DNA of 64,000 nucleotides from Actinomadura sp. DC4. GTDB lineage: Bacteria > Actinomycetota > Actinomycetes > Streptosporangiales > Streptosporangiaceae. A program made the translations under genes and the position numbers. Below the pieces are notes generated by a model, which was given only the letters and a program-made list of their open reading frames with translations, had not been told where the DNA came from and made no database searches. This document shows, piece by piece, positions 44,010-52,340 of this stretch (positions within the stretch are counted from its first letter, which is position 1; the number at the start of each line of letters is the position of its first letter). The stretch is from positions 1 to 64,000 of the forward strand of contig NZ_JAUEQY010000040.1 of NCBI RefSeq assembly GCF_030406325.1, in the 5' to 3' direction.

Positions 44010-44665
44010 CGGCGGAAGGTGTAGGCCGGGTCGGCGGCGCGCCGCGCCAGGTAGTCGTCGAAGGACGTCTGACGGCGCAGCGTCTCGCCCGCGCGGATCT
44101 TGCGGGCCTGTTCGCGTTCGGTCGCCGCGATCGCGCGGGCCGTCTCCAGGAGCTCCTCCGCCCGGTCGGCGGCCACGAACAGCACGCCGTCCGCGTCCGC
44201 GAAAACGACGTCGTCCCCGCTCACCACGTGCGGGCCGAAGCGTGCCGTGGCCAGGGCCTCCGGCTCGCGCTCGTCCACCCGTACGGGGCCCGGCGGATAG
44301 GCGCCGTAGCTGAACACCGGCAGGCCGATCTCCACGATCTCCGGCGTGTCGCGGTGGAGTCCCCACACCACGAGACCCGCTACGCCCGCGGCACCGGCCT
44401 CCAGCACCGCCAGGTCGCCGACGCACGCCTCGTCCGTACGGCCCCCGTTGTCGACGACCAGCACGTCGCCCGGTTCCGCTCCGGTGAAGGCCTCCAGGAA
44501 GACGTCCACGCTGCCGTAGTGCCGCGCCGGCAGGGCGCGGCCCGCCAGCCGGTGGCCCGGGACGACCGGGGTGACGCCCGCAGGCGCGGCGCGCAGCGGC
44601 ACGCCGTGCCGCACGCACGCGTCGGCGACGAGCGGCGTGGACAGATCGGCGAAGGACTTCAGCAT
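43973..44665 (-). CDS. RraA/HMG-aldolase-family protein
   Basis: A 230-aa protein of the RraA-like swivelling beta/alpha/beta family, which includes 4-hydroxy-4-methyl-2-oxoglutarate/4-carboxy-4-hydroxy-2-oxoadipate aldolases and regulator of RNase E A. The core G-D-V-L-V-V-D-N-G-G and the G-x-x-R/D-x2-E-x-I-like region (H-R-D-T-P-E-I) bind Mg2+ and pyruvate in aldolases. The actinomycete copy, beside catabolic genes, is more likely an aldolase or ketoacid decarboxylase. GGAGAG lies seven bases before ATG 44665. Its promoter faces away from the sulfonate transporter operon. Confidence 0.85.
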   Translation of the reverse strand: MLKSFADLSTPLVADACVRHGVPLRAAPAGVTPVVPGHRLAGRALPARHYGSVDVFLEAFTGAEPGDVLVVDNGGRTDEACVGDLAVLEAGAAGVAGLVVWGLHRDTPEIVEIGLPVFSYGAYPPGPVRVDEREPEALATARFGPHVVSGDDVVFADADGVLFVAADRAEELLETARAIAATEREQARKIRAGETLRRQTSFDDYLARRAADPAYTFRRHLRRIGGAIEE

Positions 44666-44776
44666 CGGCGGCCTCTCCCCGTACGGACGAACGAATGAAG
44701 CCAGGCCAGAATGCCATTCCCCATTAATTTGGTAGGAAATATTGACTATGTGCATGGGCCGTGTTTGCATGCCGGT

Positions 44777-44854
44777 ATGCGCGCTCGGCCCGCCCTCATC
44801 CGCCGGCGGCACGTGGACCTCGTCCGGGTCACGGCCGCCCGCTGTCGCATCTGA
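44777..44854 (+). CDS. 25-aa putative leader peptide (cysteine-responsive attenuator)
   Basis: A short frame from ATG 44777 to TGA 44852-44854. It begins M-R-A-R-P-A-L-I-R-R-R-H-V-D-L and ends T-A-A-R-C-R-I, a form shared by the actinomycete putative leader peptides found ahead of sulfur-assimilation operons. The Cys near its end is where ribosomes are thought to stall when cysteine is short. It lies 60 bases before a sulfonate/taurine ABC operon, which fits that model. Too short for automatic gene finders. An AT-rich promoter-like region (44720-44750) precedes it. Confidence 0.75.
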   Translation: MRARPALIRRRHVDLVRVTAARCRI

Positions 44855-44914
44855 CGCATTTCCCGTCGCCCCGTCCTGAGAGCAGCCCGGCCCACTCAAG
44901 GAGCGCATTCCGCC

Positions 44915-45925
44915 ATGCTCAAAAAGTCCCTCACAGCGGCCGTCCTCGCCGGCACCACCGCCTGCGGCGCGTCCGCCGGCAGTGGCGCGCCCGTCCTCAA
45001 GATCGGCTATTTCCAGGGGGCCGTGGCCGGGCCCGAGGCGGTGGTGGCCGCCAACCCCGACCTCGCCTCGCACGTCGACGCCTCGATTCGGCTCCACCCC
45101 ATCGACAGCGGTGTCGCCGGCATGGCGCAGCTTCGCGCCGGCGCGTTCCCCGTGGTCTCCGGCGTCGGCAACCCGCCGCTGGTCGGCGCGTTCGCCACGG
45201 GCACCGACGTCGAGGCGGTGTTCGTGGAGAGCATCGACGAGTCCGGCCTCGTCGTGAACGACGCGATCCACTCCGGCGCCGACCTGCAGAAGGTCGGCGT
45301 GCTCGTCGGCTCCACGCTCGACTTCCAGCTTCGCGGCTGGCTGACCACGCAGAGGCTGACCGGGCGGGTGCAGATCGCCAGCTTCGCGAGCGAGGCCGCC
45401 GAGGCCGCCGCGTGGACGTCGGGGAAGATCGACGCGGTCTACATCAGCCAGGCCTACCTGCTCGAACTCAAGAAACACGGCGGCCGGGTCCTCACGACCG
45501 CGACGGACGTGGCCCGGCTCGGGTACGCGGCGGTGAACATGCTCGCGGTCGAGAAGACCTACGCGCGGCAGCACCCCGCCGTCGTCCAGCAGCTCGTCTG
45601 CCAGGTCTCCAAGGCGCAGGGCCTGGTCAAGGGCGCCCAGGCCACGAAGTACGTCACGCCGGCGACACGCTTCCTCGGCGTGAGACCGGCGGACGCGATC
45701 GCCGCGACCGGCGACTACCCCTACGTCCCCGCCGCCGAGGAGACGGGCTGGCTCAAGGGTCCGGACGGGACGGCCGCCTCGGGGAGGCTCGCCAAGAACT
45801 TCCAGCTCACCGGGGAGTTCCTGGTCACCCAGGGTCGGGCGAAGTCCGCCCCGGCCATCGCCACGATCGCCGCGCACATCGACCCGTCGTTCTGGGACAA
45901 GGCGCAGGCCGGAGGCTGCGCATGA
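44915..45925 (+). CDS. ABC transporter substrate-binding protein (sulfonate/taurine type)
   Basis: A 336-aa exported binding protein of the NMT1/SsuA-like family. The N-terminus has a signal segment ending G-T-T-A-C-G, a weak lipobox with Cys17 as a possible lipid anchor. The mature part starts K-I-G-Y-F-Q-G and keeps the family's G-x-G-x-P region (V-S-G-V-G-N-P-P) and S-x-D-F-Q. It is first in a four-gene operon with an ATPase (4-nt overlap), permease and TauD-type dioxygenase. AAGGAG is 11 bases before ATG 44915. The ligand is probably an organosulfonate; this rests on context. Confidence 0.88.
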   Translation: MLKKSLTAAVLAGTTACGASAGSGAPVLKIGYFQGAVAGPEAVVAANPDLASHVDASIRLHPIDSGVAGMAQLRAGAFPVVSGVGNPPLVGAFATGTDVEAVFVESIDESGLVVNDAIHSGADLQKVGVLVGSTLDFQLRGWLTTQRLTGRVQIASFASEAAEAAAWTSGKIDAVYISQAYLLELKKHGGRVLTTATDVARLGYAAVNMLAVEKTYARQHPAVVQQLVCQVSKAQGLVKGAQATKYVTPATRFLGVRPADAIAATGDYPYVPAAEETGWLKGPDGTAASGRLAKNFQLTGEFLVTQGRAKSAPAIATIAAHIDPSFWDKAQAGGCA

Positions 45926-46713
45926 GCGCCGCGGTCGAGGATCCGCCCGTCACCGACCGGCCCGCGGCCGTACGGCTCCGCGACGTCGGCAAGACCTTCC
46001 GCCGGAGGCGGCGCGTGACCACGGCGCTCGAAGGCGTCTCCCTCGACATCGCGCCCGGGGAGTTCCTGTGCCTGGTCGGCCCGTCCGGATGCGGGAAGTC
46101 CACACTGCTCAGCATCCTGGCCGGCTTCACCTCTGCCGACACCGGCGAGGTACTGGTGGACGGCCGCCCCGTGGAGGGGCCCGGCCCCGAGCGCGGCGTG
46201 CTGTTCCAGACGCCGACGCTCTTCCCCTGGCTGACCACCCGGCAGAACGTCCTGTACGGCCCGCGCGCCCGCGGCGCCCTCACTCCCGGCGTACGGGAGG
46301 AGGCCGCCGCGCTGCTGGAGACGGTCGGGCTCGGCGAGTTCGCCGACGCGTATCCGCACGAGCTGTCCGGCGGCATGCGGCACCGGGCGGCGTTCGCCCG
46401 CGTGCTGATCAACCATCCGCGGGTGCTCCTGATGGACGAGCCGTTCGGCGCGCTCGACGCGATCACCCGGGCCGGCATGCAGCGCTTCCTGCTCGAACTC
46501 TGGCAGCGGCAGCGCACCACCATCGTCTTCGTCACCCACGACGTCGAGGAGGCGACGCTGCTCGGCGACCGGGTGTCGGTGCTGTCCGGGCGGCCGGGCC
46601 GTACGAAGGCGGTCATCGACATCGACCTGCGGCGCCCGCGCACGTACGACGACACCGAGACGCTCGCGTTCGTCACCGCCAAGCGCCGCATCCGGGAGGT
46701 GCTGGAGCAGTGA
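45922..46713 (+). CDS. ABC transporter ATP-binding protein (SsuB/TauB-like)
   Basis: A 263-aa ATPase of the nitrate/sulfonate/taurine class. Walker A G-P-S-G-C-G-K-S-T, Q-loop L-F-Q-T-P-T-L-F-P-W, signature L-S-G-G-M-R-H-R, Walker B V-L-L-M-D-E-P-F-G-A-L-D and switch His in V-T-H-D-V-E-E-A are all present. ATG overlaps the binding-protein stop (ATGA) and its own stop overlaps the permease GTG, so the three components are made in fixed ratio. Confidence 0.93.
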   Translation: MSAAVEDPPVTDRPAAVRLRDVGKTFRRRRRVTTALEGVSLDIAPGEFLCLVGPSGCGKSTLLSILAGFTSADTGEVLVDGRPVEGPGPERGVLFQTPTLFPWLTTRQNVLYGPRARGALTPGVREEAAALLETVGLGEFADAYPHELSGGMRHRAAFARVLINHPRVLLMDEPFGALDAITRAGMQRFLLELWQRQRTTIVFVTHDVEEATLLGDRVSVLSGRPGRTKAVIDIDLRRPRTYDDTETLAFVTAKRRIREVLEQ

Positions 46714-47537
46714 CGCTCACTCAGGACACCGCCGCCGCCGTCGGCCGGCCGGGGCCGAGGCGGCGGCGGTCCCGGCGGCGGATGCTCGTCGGCGCGGCGG
46801 GGCTCGCCGCGGCACTCGCCGTCTGGGAGGTCGCGGCGTACGCCGTCGGCGACCCGGTGACGATGCCGACCGTCCAGGAGACGGCGCGCGAGCTGTGGCA
46901 CTACCTGTCCCACCCGTACCCGCAGGTCCAGGGCAAGACCCTGGTCGAGGACGGCCTGATCAGCACCGGCCGAATCCTGGCCGGGTTCGGGCTCGGCACG
47001 GCCGCGGGCCTGGTCCTGGGCGCGGCCATGGCCGGCGTCCGGGTGATCCGCGAGCTCGCCGACCCGGTCATCGGGGTGATGCGGCCGCTCCCGCCGATCG
47101 CGTTCATCCCGCTGCTGGTCGTGTGGTTCGGCATCGGGGAGACGTCCAAGATCGCGCTCATCTTCTTCGGGGTGCTGCCGATCGTCACGGTCGCGACGCT
47201 GAGCGCGCTCGACGCCGTACCCCCCGAGCTGTCCAACGCCAGCCGCAGCCTGGGCGCGTCCCCCCTCCACACGATGCTGCACGTACGGCTCCGCGCGGCG
47301 GTGCCCGGCGTCATCACCGGCATGCGCATCGCGATGGGCGGCGCGTGGACCAGCATCGTCGCCGCCGAGATGATCGCCGCGACCGGCGGGGTGGGCTTCC
47401 TCATCCTGCAGGCCGGCAACTACCTCCAGACCCCACTGATCTTCAGCGGAATCGCCGTGATCGCCGTCCTCGGCTTCGTCTTCGACGGCCTGCTGCGGCT
47501 CCTGTTGCGCGCGGCCGACCCCACGGCGCGCCGGTAG
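46710..47537 (+). CDS. ABC transporter permease (SsuC/TauC-like)
   Basis: A 275-aa inner-membrane permease with six predicted helices and the binding-protein-dependent EAA loop (E-L-S-N-A-S-R-S-L-G-A-S), matching SsuC/TauC. The long basic N-terminus (R-R-R-R-S-R-R-R) precedes helix 1. GTG 46710 overlaps the ATPase stop by four bases. It pairs with the preceding two proteins to import an aliphatic sulfonate or similar anion. Confidence 0.92.
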   Translation: MTLTQDTAAAVGRPGPRRRRSRRRMLVGAAGLAAALAVWEVAAYAVGDPVTMPTVQETARELWHYLSHPYPQVQGKTLVEDGLISTGRILAGFGLGTAAGLVLGAAMAGVRVIRELADPVIGVMRPLPPIAFIPLLVVWFGIGETSKIALIFFGVLPIVTVATLSALDAVPPELSNASRSLGASPLHTMLHVRLRAAVPGVITGMRIAMGGAWTSIVAAEMIAATGGVGFLILQAGNYLQTPLIFSGIAVIAVLGFVFDGLLRLLLRAADPTARR

Positions 47538-47553
47538 AGAAGGGAACCCCCTC

Positions 47554-48444
47554 ATGACCAGTCTCGACATCCGCCAGGTGGGCGGCCGGATCGGCGCGGA
47601 GGTCACCGGCGCCGACCTGACCGGCACCGGCGACCTCGCGGCGATCGGCGCGGCGCTGCTGGAGCACAAGGCGCTGATCTTCCGCGGCGCCGGCCTGGAC
47701 GACGAGGGCCAGATCGCCTTCGCGTCCCGCTTCGGCGCGCTCACCCAGGCGCACCCGACGGTGCCCTCGGTGGAGGGCCGGCCCCACGTCCTCCCGGTGG
47801 ACGGGGAGGAGGGCATCCGCTCCAACCAGTGGCACACCGACGTGACGTTCGTCCGTACGCCGCCGAAGGTCAGCACGCTGCGCGCCCTCGTCGTCCCCCC
47901 GTACGGCGGCAACACGCTGATCGCCAACGCCGCGGCCGCGTACCGCGACCTGCCCGCCGAGCTGCGGGAGTTCGCCGACCGGCTGTGGGCGGTGCACACG
48001 AACGACTACGACTACGCGCTGCCGCGCGTGAACACCGACAAGGCCGCGGAGTACCACCACCAGGTCTTCGTCTCCACGCGCTACCGGACCGGCCATCCGG
48101 TGGTCCGGGTACACCCGGAGTCGGGCGAACGCGGCCTGTTCATCGGCGGATTCGCCCAGCGGATCGTCGGGCTGAGCGGCACCGAGTCGCGCGACATCCT
48201 GCGCATCCTGCAGGCGTACGTCACGCGCCCGGAGAACATCCTGCGCGTGGTGTGGCACCCCGGCGACCTCGTCGTCTTCGACAACCGCATCACCCAGCAC
48301 TACGCGCCGGACGACTACGGCGACCTGCCGCGCCGGCTGCACCGCGTCACGGTCGCGGGGAACGCCCCGGCCGGCGTCGACGGCAAGGAGAGCTATGTGA
48401 TCGAGGGCGACGACGCGCGCCACTACACCCCGGCCGCCGCCTGA
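47554..48444 (+). CDS. TauD/TfdA-family Fe(II)/2-oxoglutarate dioxygenase
   Basis: A 296-aa dioxygenase that hydroxylates its substrate at the carbon bearing the sulfonate or ether, releasing sulfite or the like. The facial triad is His94 and Asp96 in W-H-T-D-V-T-F and His249 in I-T-Q-H-Y; an Arg near 264 binds 2-oxoglutarate. It follows the permease by 16 bases in the transporter operon, so import and desulfonation are coupled. With the leader peptide this is a sulfur-scavenging unit. Alkylsulfatase-like members of the family are an alternative. Confidence 0.92.
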   Translation: MTSLDIRQVGGRIGAEVTGADLTGTGDLAAIGAALLEHKALIFRGAGLDDEGQIAFASRFGALTQAHPTVPSVEGRPHVLPVDGEEGIRSNQWHTDVTFVRTPPKVSTLRALVVPPYGGNTLIANAAAAYRDLPAELREFADRLWAVHTNDYDYALPRVNTDKAAEYHHQVFVSTRYRTGHPVVRVHPESGERGLFIGGFAQRIVGLSGTESRDILRILQAYVTRPENILRVVWHPGDLVVFDNRITQHYAPDDYGDLPRRLHRVTVAGNAPAGVDGKESYVIEGDDARHYTPAAA

Positions 48445-48506
48445 GCTCCTCCGCCCACGCGGGAAGCCGTGACCGGGTCGAGACGAAGGTCGTTTACCGT
48501 CGATCT

Positions 48507-49508
48507 GTGGGTGATGACCCCTCTCGACCCGGGATCGGGCCGGCCGACGCGTTCCAGCGCCGGCATCGCTGGGCGGGGCTTCCGCTCGCGGTCGTGTACA
48601 AGTTCGCCGACGACCAGGGCGGCTATCTCACGGCGCTGATCACCTACTACGGATTCGTCTCGCTGTTCCCGCTGTTACTGCTGTTCACGGCCGCGCTGGG
48701 CTTCGCCCTGCAGGGCAGCCCCGGGCTGCAGGACCGGGTCCTGGACTCGGCGCTCGCCCAGTTCCCGGTGATCGGCGACCAGATCGCCTCCAACGTCCAC
48801 TCCTTTCACGGCAGCGTCTTCGGCCTGGTCATCGGGATCGCGGGCAGCGTCTACGGCGGCCTCGGCGTCGTCCAGGCCGCGCAGAACGCGCTGAACCAGA
48901 TGTGGGCGATACCGCGCGGCTCGCGGCCCAACCCGATCGTCTCCCGGCTCAAGAGCCTGGTGCTCCTCGCGACCGGCGGCACGACGGTGATCACGACGTC
49001 GGCGCTGTCGGCGCTGAGCGCCAACGCGGGCGCGTACGGCGGCGGCGTGCGGATCGGCGCGGTGTTCGTCGGTGTCGCTCTCAACATCGTCCTGTTCGCG
49101 ACGGCGTTCCGGGTGCTGACCGCGCGCACGCTCACCACGCGGCAGGTCGCCGTCGGCGCGGTCATCGCCGCCGTGGTCTGGCAGATGTTCGAGTGGACCG
49201 GCTCGCTGCTGCTCGGGTACCGGCTCCGGGGCGCCACCGCGACGTACGGCCTGTTCGGCATCGTGCTCGGGCTGCTCACCTGGATCTACCTCGGCGCCCT
49301 CACGTTCGTCGTCTGCGCGGAGATCAACGTCGTACGGGTGGAGCGGCTGTGGCCCCGCAGCCTGCTCACCCCGTTCACCGACAACGTGAGCCTCACCCCC
49401 GGCGACCGGCGCGCCTACACCTCCTACGCCGAGACCGAACGCCACAAGAGCTTCGAGACCGTGGAGGTCGACTTCGAGGAGCCGCCTGGGCCGCCGCCCG
49501 ACGGCTGA
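48507..49508 (+). CDS. YihY/virulence factor BrkB family membrane protein
   Basis: A 333-aa integral-membrane protein with five or six long hydrophobic helices and the YihY core marks A-L-I-T-Y-Y-G-F-V-S-L-F-P near residue 45 and Y-G-L-F-G-I-V-L-G-L-L-T-W-I-Y-L near 250. The C-terminus is a polar tail. The molecular function of the family is unsettled; transporter or envelope roles have been proposed. A TTA codon occurs at about residue 57. GTG 48507 lacks a clear ribosome site but is the only sensible start. Confidence 0.88.
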   Translation: MGDDPSRPGIGPADAFQRRHRWAGLPLAVVYKFADDQGGYLTALITYYGFVSLFPLLLLFTAALGFALQGSPGLQDRVLDSALAQFPVIGDQIASNVHSFHGSVFGLVIGIAGSVYGGLGVVQAAQNALNQMWAIPRGSRPNPIVSRLKSLVLLATGGTTVITTSALSALSANAGAYGGGVRIGAVFVGVALNIVLFATAFRVLTARTLTTRQVAVGAVIAAVVWQMFEWTGSLLLGYRLRGATATYGLFGIVLGLLTWIYLGALTFVVCAEINVVRVERLWPRSLLTPFTDNVSLTPGDRRAYTSYAETERHKSFETVEVDFEEPPGPPPDG

Positions 49509-49514
49509 GCGGGC

Positions 49515-50003
49515 TCAGTCGTCCCAGGGCACCGAGGCGCTCGTGCCGTGGGTGAGGCCGACCAGGTCCGCCTCGTTCTCGACGTGGCGCGGCGGGGTCG
49601 CGAAGGTGGCGTACGGGCGCAGGCGCAGGACGACGCGTTCCTCGCGCCGCGCCATCTCCTCCACGTCCGGGCGGGCGTCCTCGCTGAGCGGGCGGCCGGC
49701 CATGACGCCCAGGATCTTGAAGAGCAGGTCGGCGCCCGCGGCCGGGTCGTCCTCGACGACCGCGTCGCAGTAGACGTTCAGGTACGTCGGCGGCCACTTC
49801 TCGTCCAGGACGCAGAGCGAGACCTTCGGGTCGCGGCGCACGGCGGCGGTCTTGCCCCGCGCCCGCATGGTGGAGACGAGGATGTCGTCGCCCTCGACGA
49901 GGTAGTACAACGCCGTCATCGCGGGGCCGTCCTGCCTGCGGGAGTAGCCGAAGACGGCCGTACGGTGGTCGCGGACGAACTGACGTCGCTCTTCGGGTGT
50001 CAT
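49515..50003 (-). CDS. PPOX-class F420/FMN-dependent oxidoreductase
   Basis: A 162-aa split-barrel flavin- or deazaflavin-binding protein. It has the pyridoxamine-oxidase-like pattern T-A-V-F-G-Y-S-R-R-Q-D-G-P-A-M, then I-L-V-S-T-M-R-A-R-G-K-T-A-A-V-R-R-D-P-K-V-S-L (cofactor phosphate site) and Y-L-N-V-Y-C-D-A. In actinomycetes this branch often uses F420. ATG 50003 is chosen because GGAGGAG lies six bases upstream; ATG 50009 would touch that site. It converges on yihY. Confidence 0.88.
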   Translation of the reverse strand: MTPEERRQFVRDHRTAVFGYSRRQDGPAMTALYYLVEGDDILVSTMRARGKTAAVRRDPKVSLCVLDEKWPPTYLNVYCDAVVEDDPAAGADLLFKILGVMAGRPLSEDARPDVEEMARREERVVLRLRPYATFATPPRHVENEADLVGLTHGTSASVPWDD

Positions 50004-50177
50004 GCCCATCTCCTCCTCGGGGACCACGGGTGCACGCGAAGGAGATTGTCGCGCACCGGGGACCGCGCGCCGGAACCGGGCTCGGACTTTTCATGAAACG
50101 ACGGCCGAACCGGCGGACCGCATTCGGCATCTCAATAGCCGACGAGAAAGACGGTTCGCTCCAGAGGGTGGAAAGAA

Positions 50178-50615
50178 ATGACAGACCCCCAGCAGTACGG
50201 CACGCGCCCTTCTTACCAAGGCCCCCCTTATCAGGGCGGTCCCGCGATGCCTCCGGTCGCGCCCCCGGCGCCGGCCAACAAGATGCGCAGGCGCCGCATC
50301 ATCGCCGTGATCGTGCTGGTCGTGGTGGCGGGCGGCATCACGGCCGCCGCGCTGGGCGCGCACGGCTCCAACCCGGACTCGGCCAAGGTCAATGACTGTG
50401 TCTCCCAGCCGGAGGACAACTCGGTGAAGGTGGTCGGCTGCGGTGACGCGGCGGCCAAGTTCCGCGTCGCCGGCAAAGTCGAGCACAAAACCCAGGTCGA
50501 CGTCAGCCTGAATTCCGCGGCCATCTGCAAGCCATTCCCGACCGCGACGAGCGCGTACTGGAAGGGCGAGGTCGGCAAGGCCGGTTACGTCCTTTGCCTC
50601 GCCCCGATCAAGTGA
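50178..50615 (+). CDS. LppU/SCO3897-family membrane-anchored protein
   Basis: A 145-aa protein: a Pro/Gln/Tyr-rich cytoplasmic N-terminus (residues 1-35), one membrane helix (R-R-R-R-I-I-A-V-I-V-L-V-V-V-A), and an extracytoplasmic domain of about 75 residues with paired cysteines (V-N-D-C-V, V-G-C-G, A-I-C-K, Y-V-L-C) likely to form two disulfides. The pattern matches the actinomycete LppU/SCO3897 family of unknown function. GGTGGAAAGAA precedes ATG 50178. Confidence 0.82.
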   Translation: MTDPQQYGTRPSYQGPPYQGGPAMPPVAPPAPANKMRRRRIIAVIVLVVVAGGITAAALGAHGSNPDSAKVNDCVSQPEDNSVKVVGCGDAAAKFRVAGKVEHKTQVDVSLNSAAICKPFPTATSAYWKGEVGKAGYVLCLAPIK

Positions 50616-50711
50616 CGTCCCGGCCGGCGCGGCCCTCTCCCCCGGAATAGGCGGAGCGCACCGCGCCGGCCCGCCGCAGGCGACGATCACCGGTCCTGGT
50701 ACGTCCGCCGG

Positions 50712-51038
50712 ATGCGCCGGCGGGACCCCGACGGAGTTCGATGCCAGGACCCCATCTCCGCGATCATCGCGATCCCCGGCCTCGTGGCCACCGCCGTGAT
50801 CGTGCCGCTCTGGCTCACCGAGCTCCTCCTTCGCCTGCTCTTCGCTCCGTTCGTGATCCCGTTCCGCCTCGCGAGCGTGGTCCCGTACCACCTGGAGCTC
50901 TTCCGCGCGGGACGGCTCCGGGGGACGTACACGCCGAACGGCCGTGCCGAACTGGTCCGCCTGCGCCGGCGGCTGACCGGCCGCGACGTCCCCGGCGGGG
51001 CCGATCGATCAGCCTCGTTCGGGCTCGGCGGGTCGTAG
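50712..51038 (+). CDS. Small membrane protein, 108 aa
   Basis: A short protein with one long hydrophobic segment (about residues 13-50, A-I-I-A-I-P-G-L-V-A-T-A-V-I-V-P-L-W), probably two helices, and a basic C-terminal half. No family is recognised. The last 30 bases overlap the convergent MFS gene, and no strong ribosome site precedes ATG 50712, so its reality rests on coding bias and the membrane pattern. Confidence 0.55.
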   Translation: MRRRDPDGVRCQDPISAIIAIPGLVATAVIVPLWLTELLLRLLFAPFVIPFRLASVVPYHLELFRAGRLRGTYTPNGRAELVRLRRRLTGRDVPGGADRSASFGLGGS

Positions 51039-52247
51039 TACGCCGCGCGTCCGCGTGCCGGTGGTGGCGAAGGGCGAATAGCGGGGGGCCCAGCGCAGCA
51101 GGGCGGCCGCGGCCAGGAGGCCGACCGCGCCCATGGTCTCGATGCCGGCGGCAAGGCTGCCCAGCCCGGCGGCGGCCGAGACGACGAGCGGGCCCGCGGC
51201 GGTGCCGGAGTCCGAGCACAGCCGCCACACCCCCAGGAACTGGGCGCGGACCTTCGGCGGCGCCACGTCCGCGCCGAGCGTCATGAGGACCCCGCTGCCG
51301 ATCCCGTTGCCGAAGCCCATCAGCATCGCGACGACGGTCAGTGACACCAGCCCGCCGGTCAGCGGCAGGACGGCCTGGGTCAGCCCGAGGACGAGCATCG
51401 ACGGGACCGCGATCCACAGCCGGCCCGCCCGATCCATGATCTTGCCCGACGGATAGAACGTGAGGGTGTCGACCAGCCCGGCGAGCCCGAAGACGACGCT
51501 CGTGGTGGACGGGCTCTCGCCCAGGTGGTCGGCCCACAGCGGCAGCACCGTCTGCCGGGTCGCGCGCACCGACGCCACGAGGAGGACGGCCATCCCGAGC
51601 GTCAGGAAGATCCGGTGGTGCCGTACGAGCACGGACCGTACGGACACGGGGGCCCGCCGATCTTGGTGCGCAGCCGCCGGGTCGGCCACGTCGGGCACGA
51701 GCAGGACGACCAGCCCGGCCGCCACCGCGCAGACGAGGGCCAGCCAGTAGACGTCGCGTACGGGGCGGCCGTGCACGACCGCGGCCCCGACGAACGGCCC
51801 GACGAAGGCCCCGACGCGCGACATCCCGCCGAGCGTGGACAGCGCCCGCGCGCGCAGCCCCGCGGGGATGACCTCGGTGAGGTAGGCCTGCCGGGCCAGA
51901 ATGAACACCGCGTTCGTGGCGCCCGTGGCGGCGACGCAGAGGGCGAGCTGCCAGAGCGTGTCGGCCAGCGCGCAGCCCAGGAGGGTCACGACGGCCACGC
52001 CGGCGGCGATGAGCATCGCCCGGCGGTCCCCGACCCGCGCGGCGAGCGCCCCGGCCGGTACGTCGCCGAGGATCTGCCCCACGCCGAGGAGCGCGAGCAC
52101 CAGCCCGGCCATCCCGAACGAGGCCCCGAGTCCACGGGCGCTCAGCGCGATCATCGGCGCGAGCGCCCCCATGCCGATCTCGAAGACCAGCGTGGGGAGG
52201 AAGACCGCCGGTGCGACCCTGGTGAGGGAGACCGGTCGGGAACTCAC
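51009..52247 (-). CDS. MFS transporter
   Basis: A 412-aa, twelve-helix major facilitator. Marks include the D-V-P-A-G-A-L-A-A-R-V-G-D-R-R loop after helix 2 and a second-half counterpart Y-P-S-G-K-I-M-D-R-A-G-R, typical of drug:H+ antiporter-1-like proteins. The substrate is unknown. GTG 52247 is the only in-frame start of the right length and has a weak ribosome site. It is not clearly linked to the hydrolase gene that starts at 53435 and ends 93 bases away on the same strand. Confidence 0.87.
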   Translation of the reverse strand: MSSRPVSLTRVAPAVFLPTLVFEIGMGALAPMIALSARGLGASFGMAGLVLALLGVGQILGDVPAGALAARVGDRRAMLIAAGVAVVTLLGCALADTLWQLALCVAATGATNAVFILARQAYLTEVIPAGLRARALSTLGGMSRVGAFVGPFVGAAVVHGRPVRDVYWLALVCAVAAGLVVLLVPDVADPAAAHQDRRAPVSVRSVLVRHHRIFLTLGMAVLLVASVRATRQTVLPLWADHLGESPSTTSVVFGLAGLVDTLTFYPSGKIMDRAGRLWIAVPSMLVLGLTQAVLPLTGGLVSLTVVAMLMGFGNGIGSGVLMTLGADVAPPKVRAQFLGVWRLCSDSGTAAGPLVVSAAAGLGSLAAGIETMGAVGLLAAAALLRWAPRYSPFATTGTRTRGVLRPAEPERG

Positions 52248-52340
52248 CTGGCGGGCGCCTCGTTTCGGACATTCATCGGGTTCAGGGCGGCCTCGTCATC
52301 ATATTCGGCCACCCGGGCCGCCCCTCGCCGCGCCCCGGGC

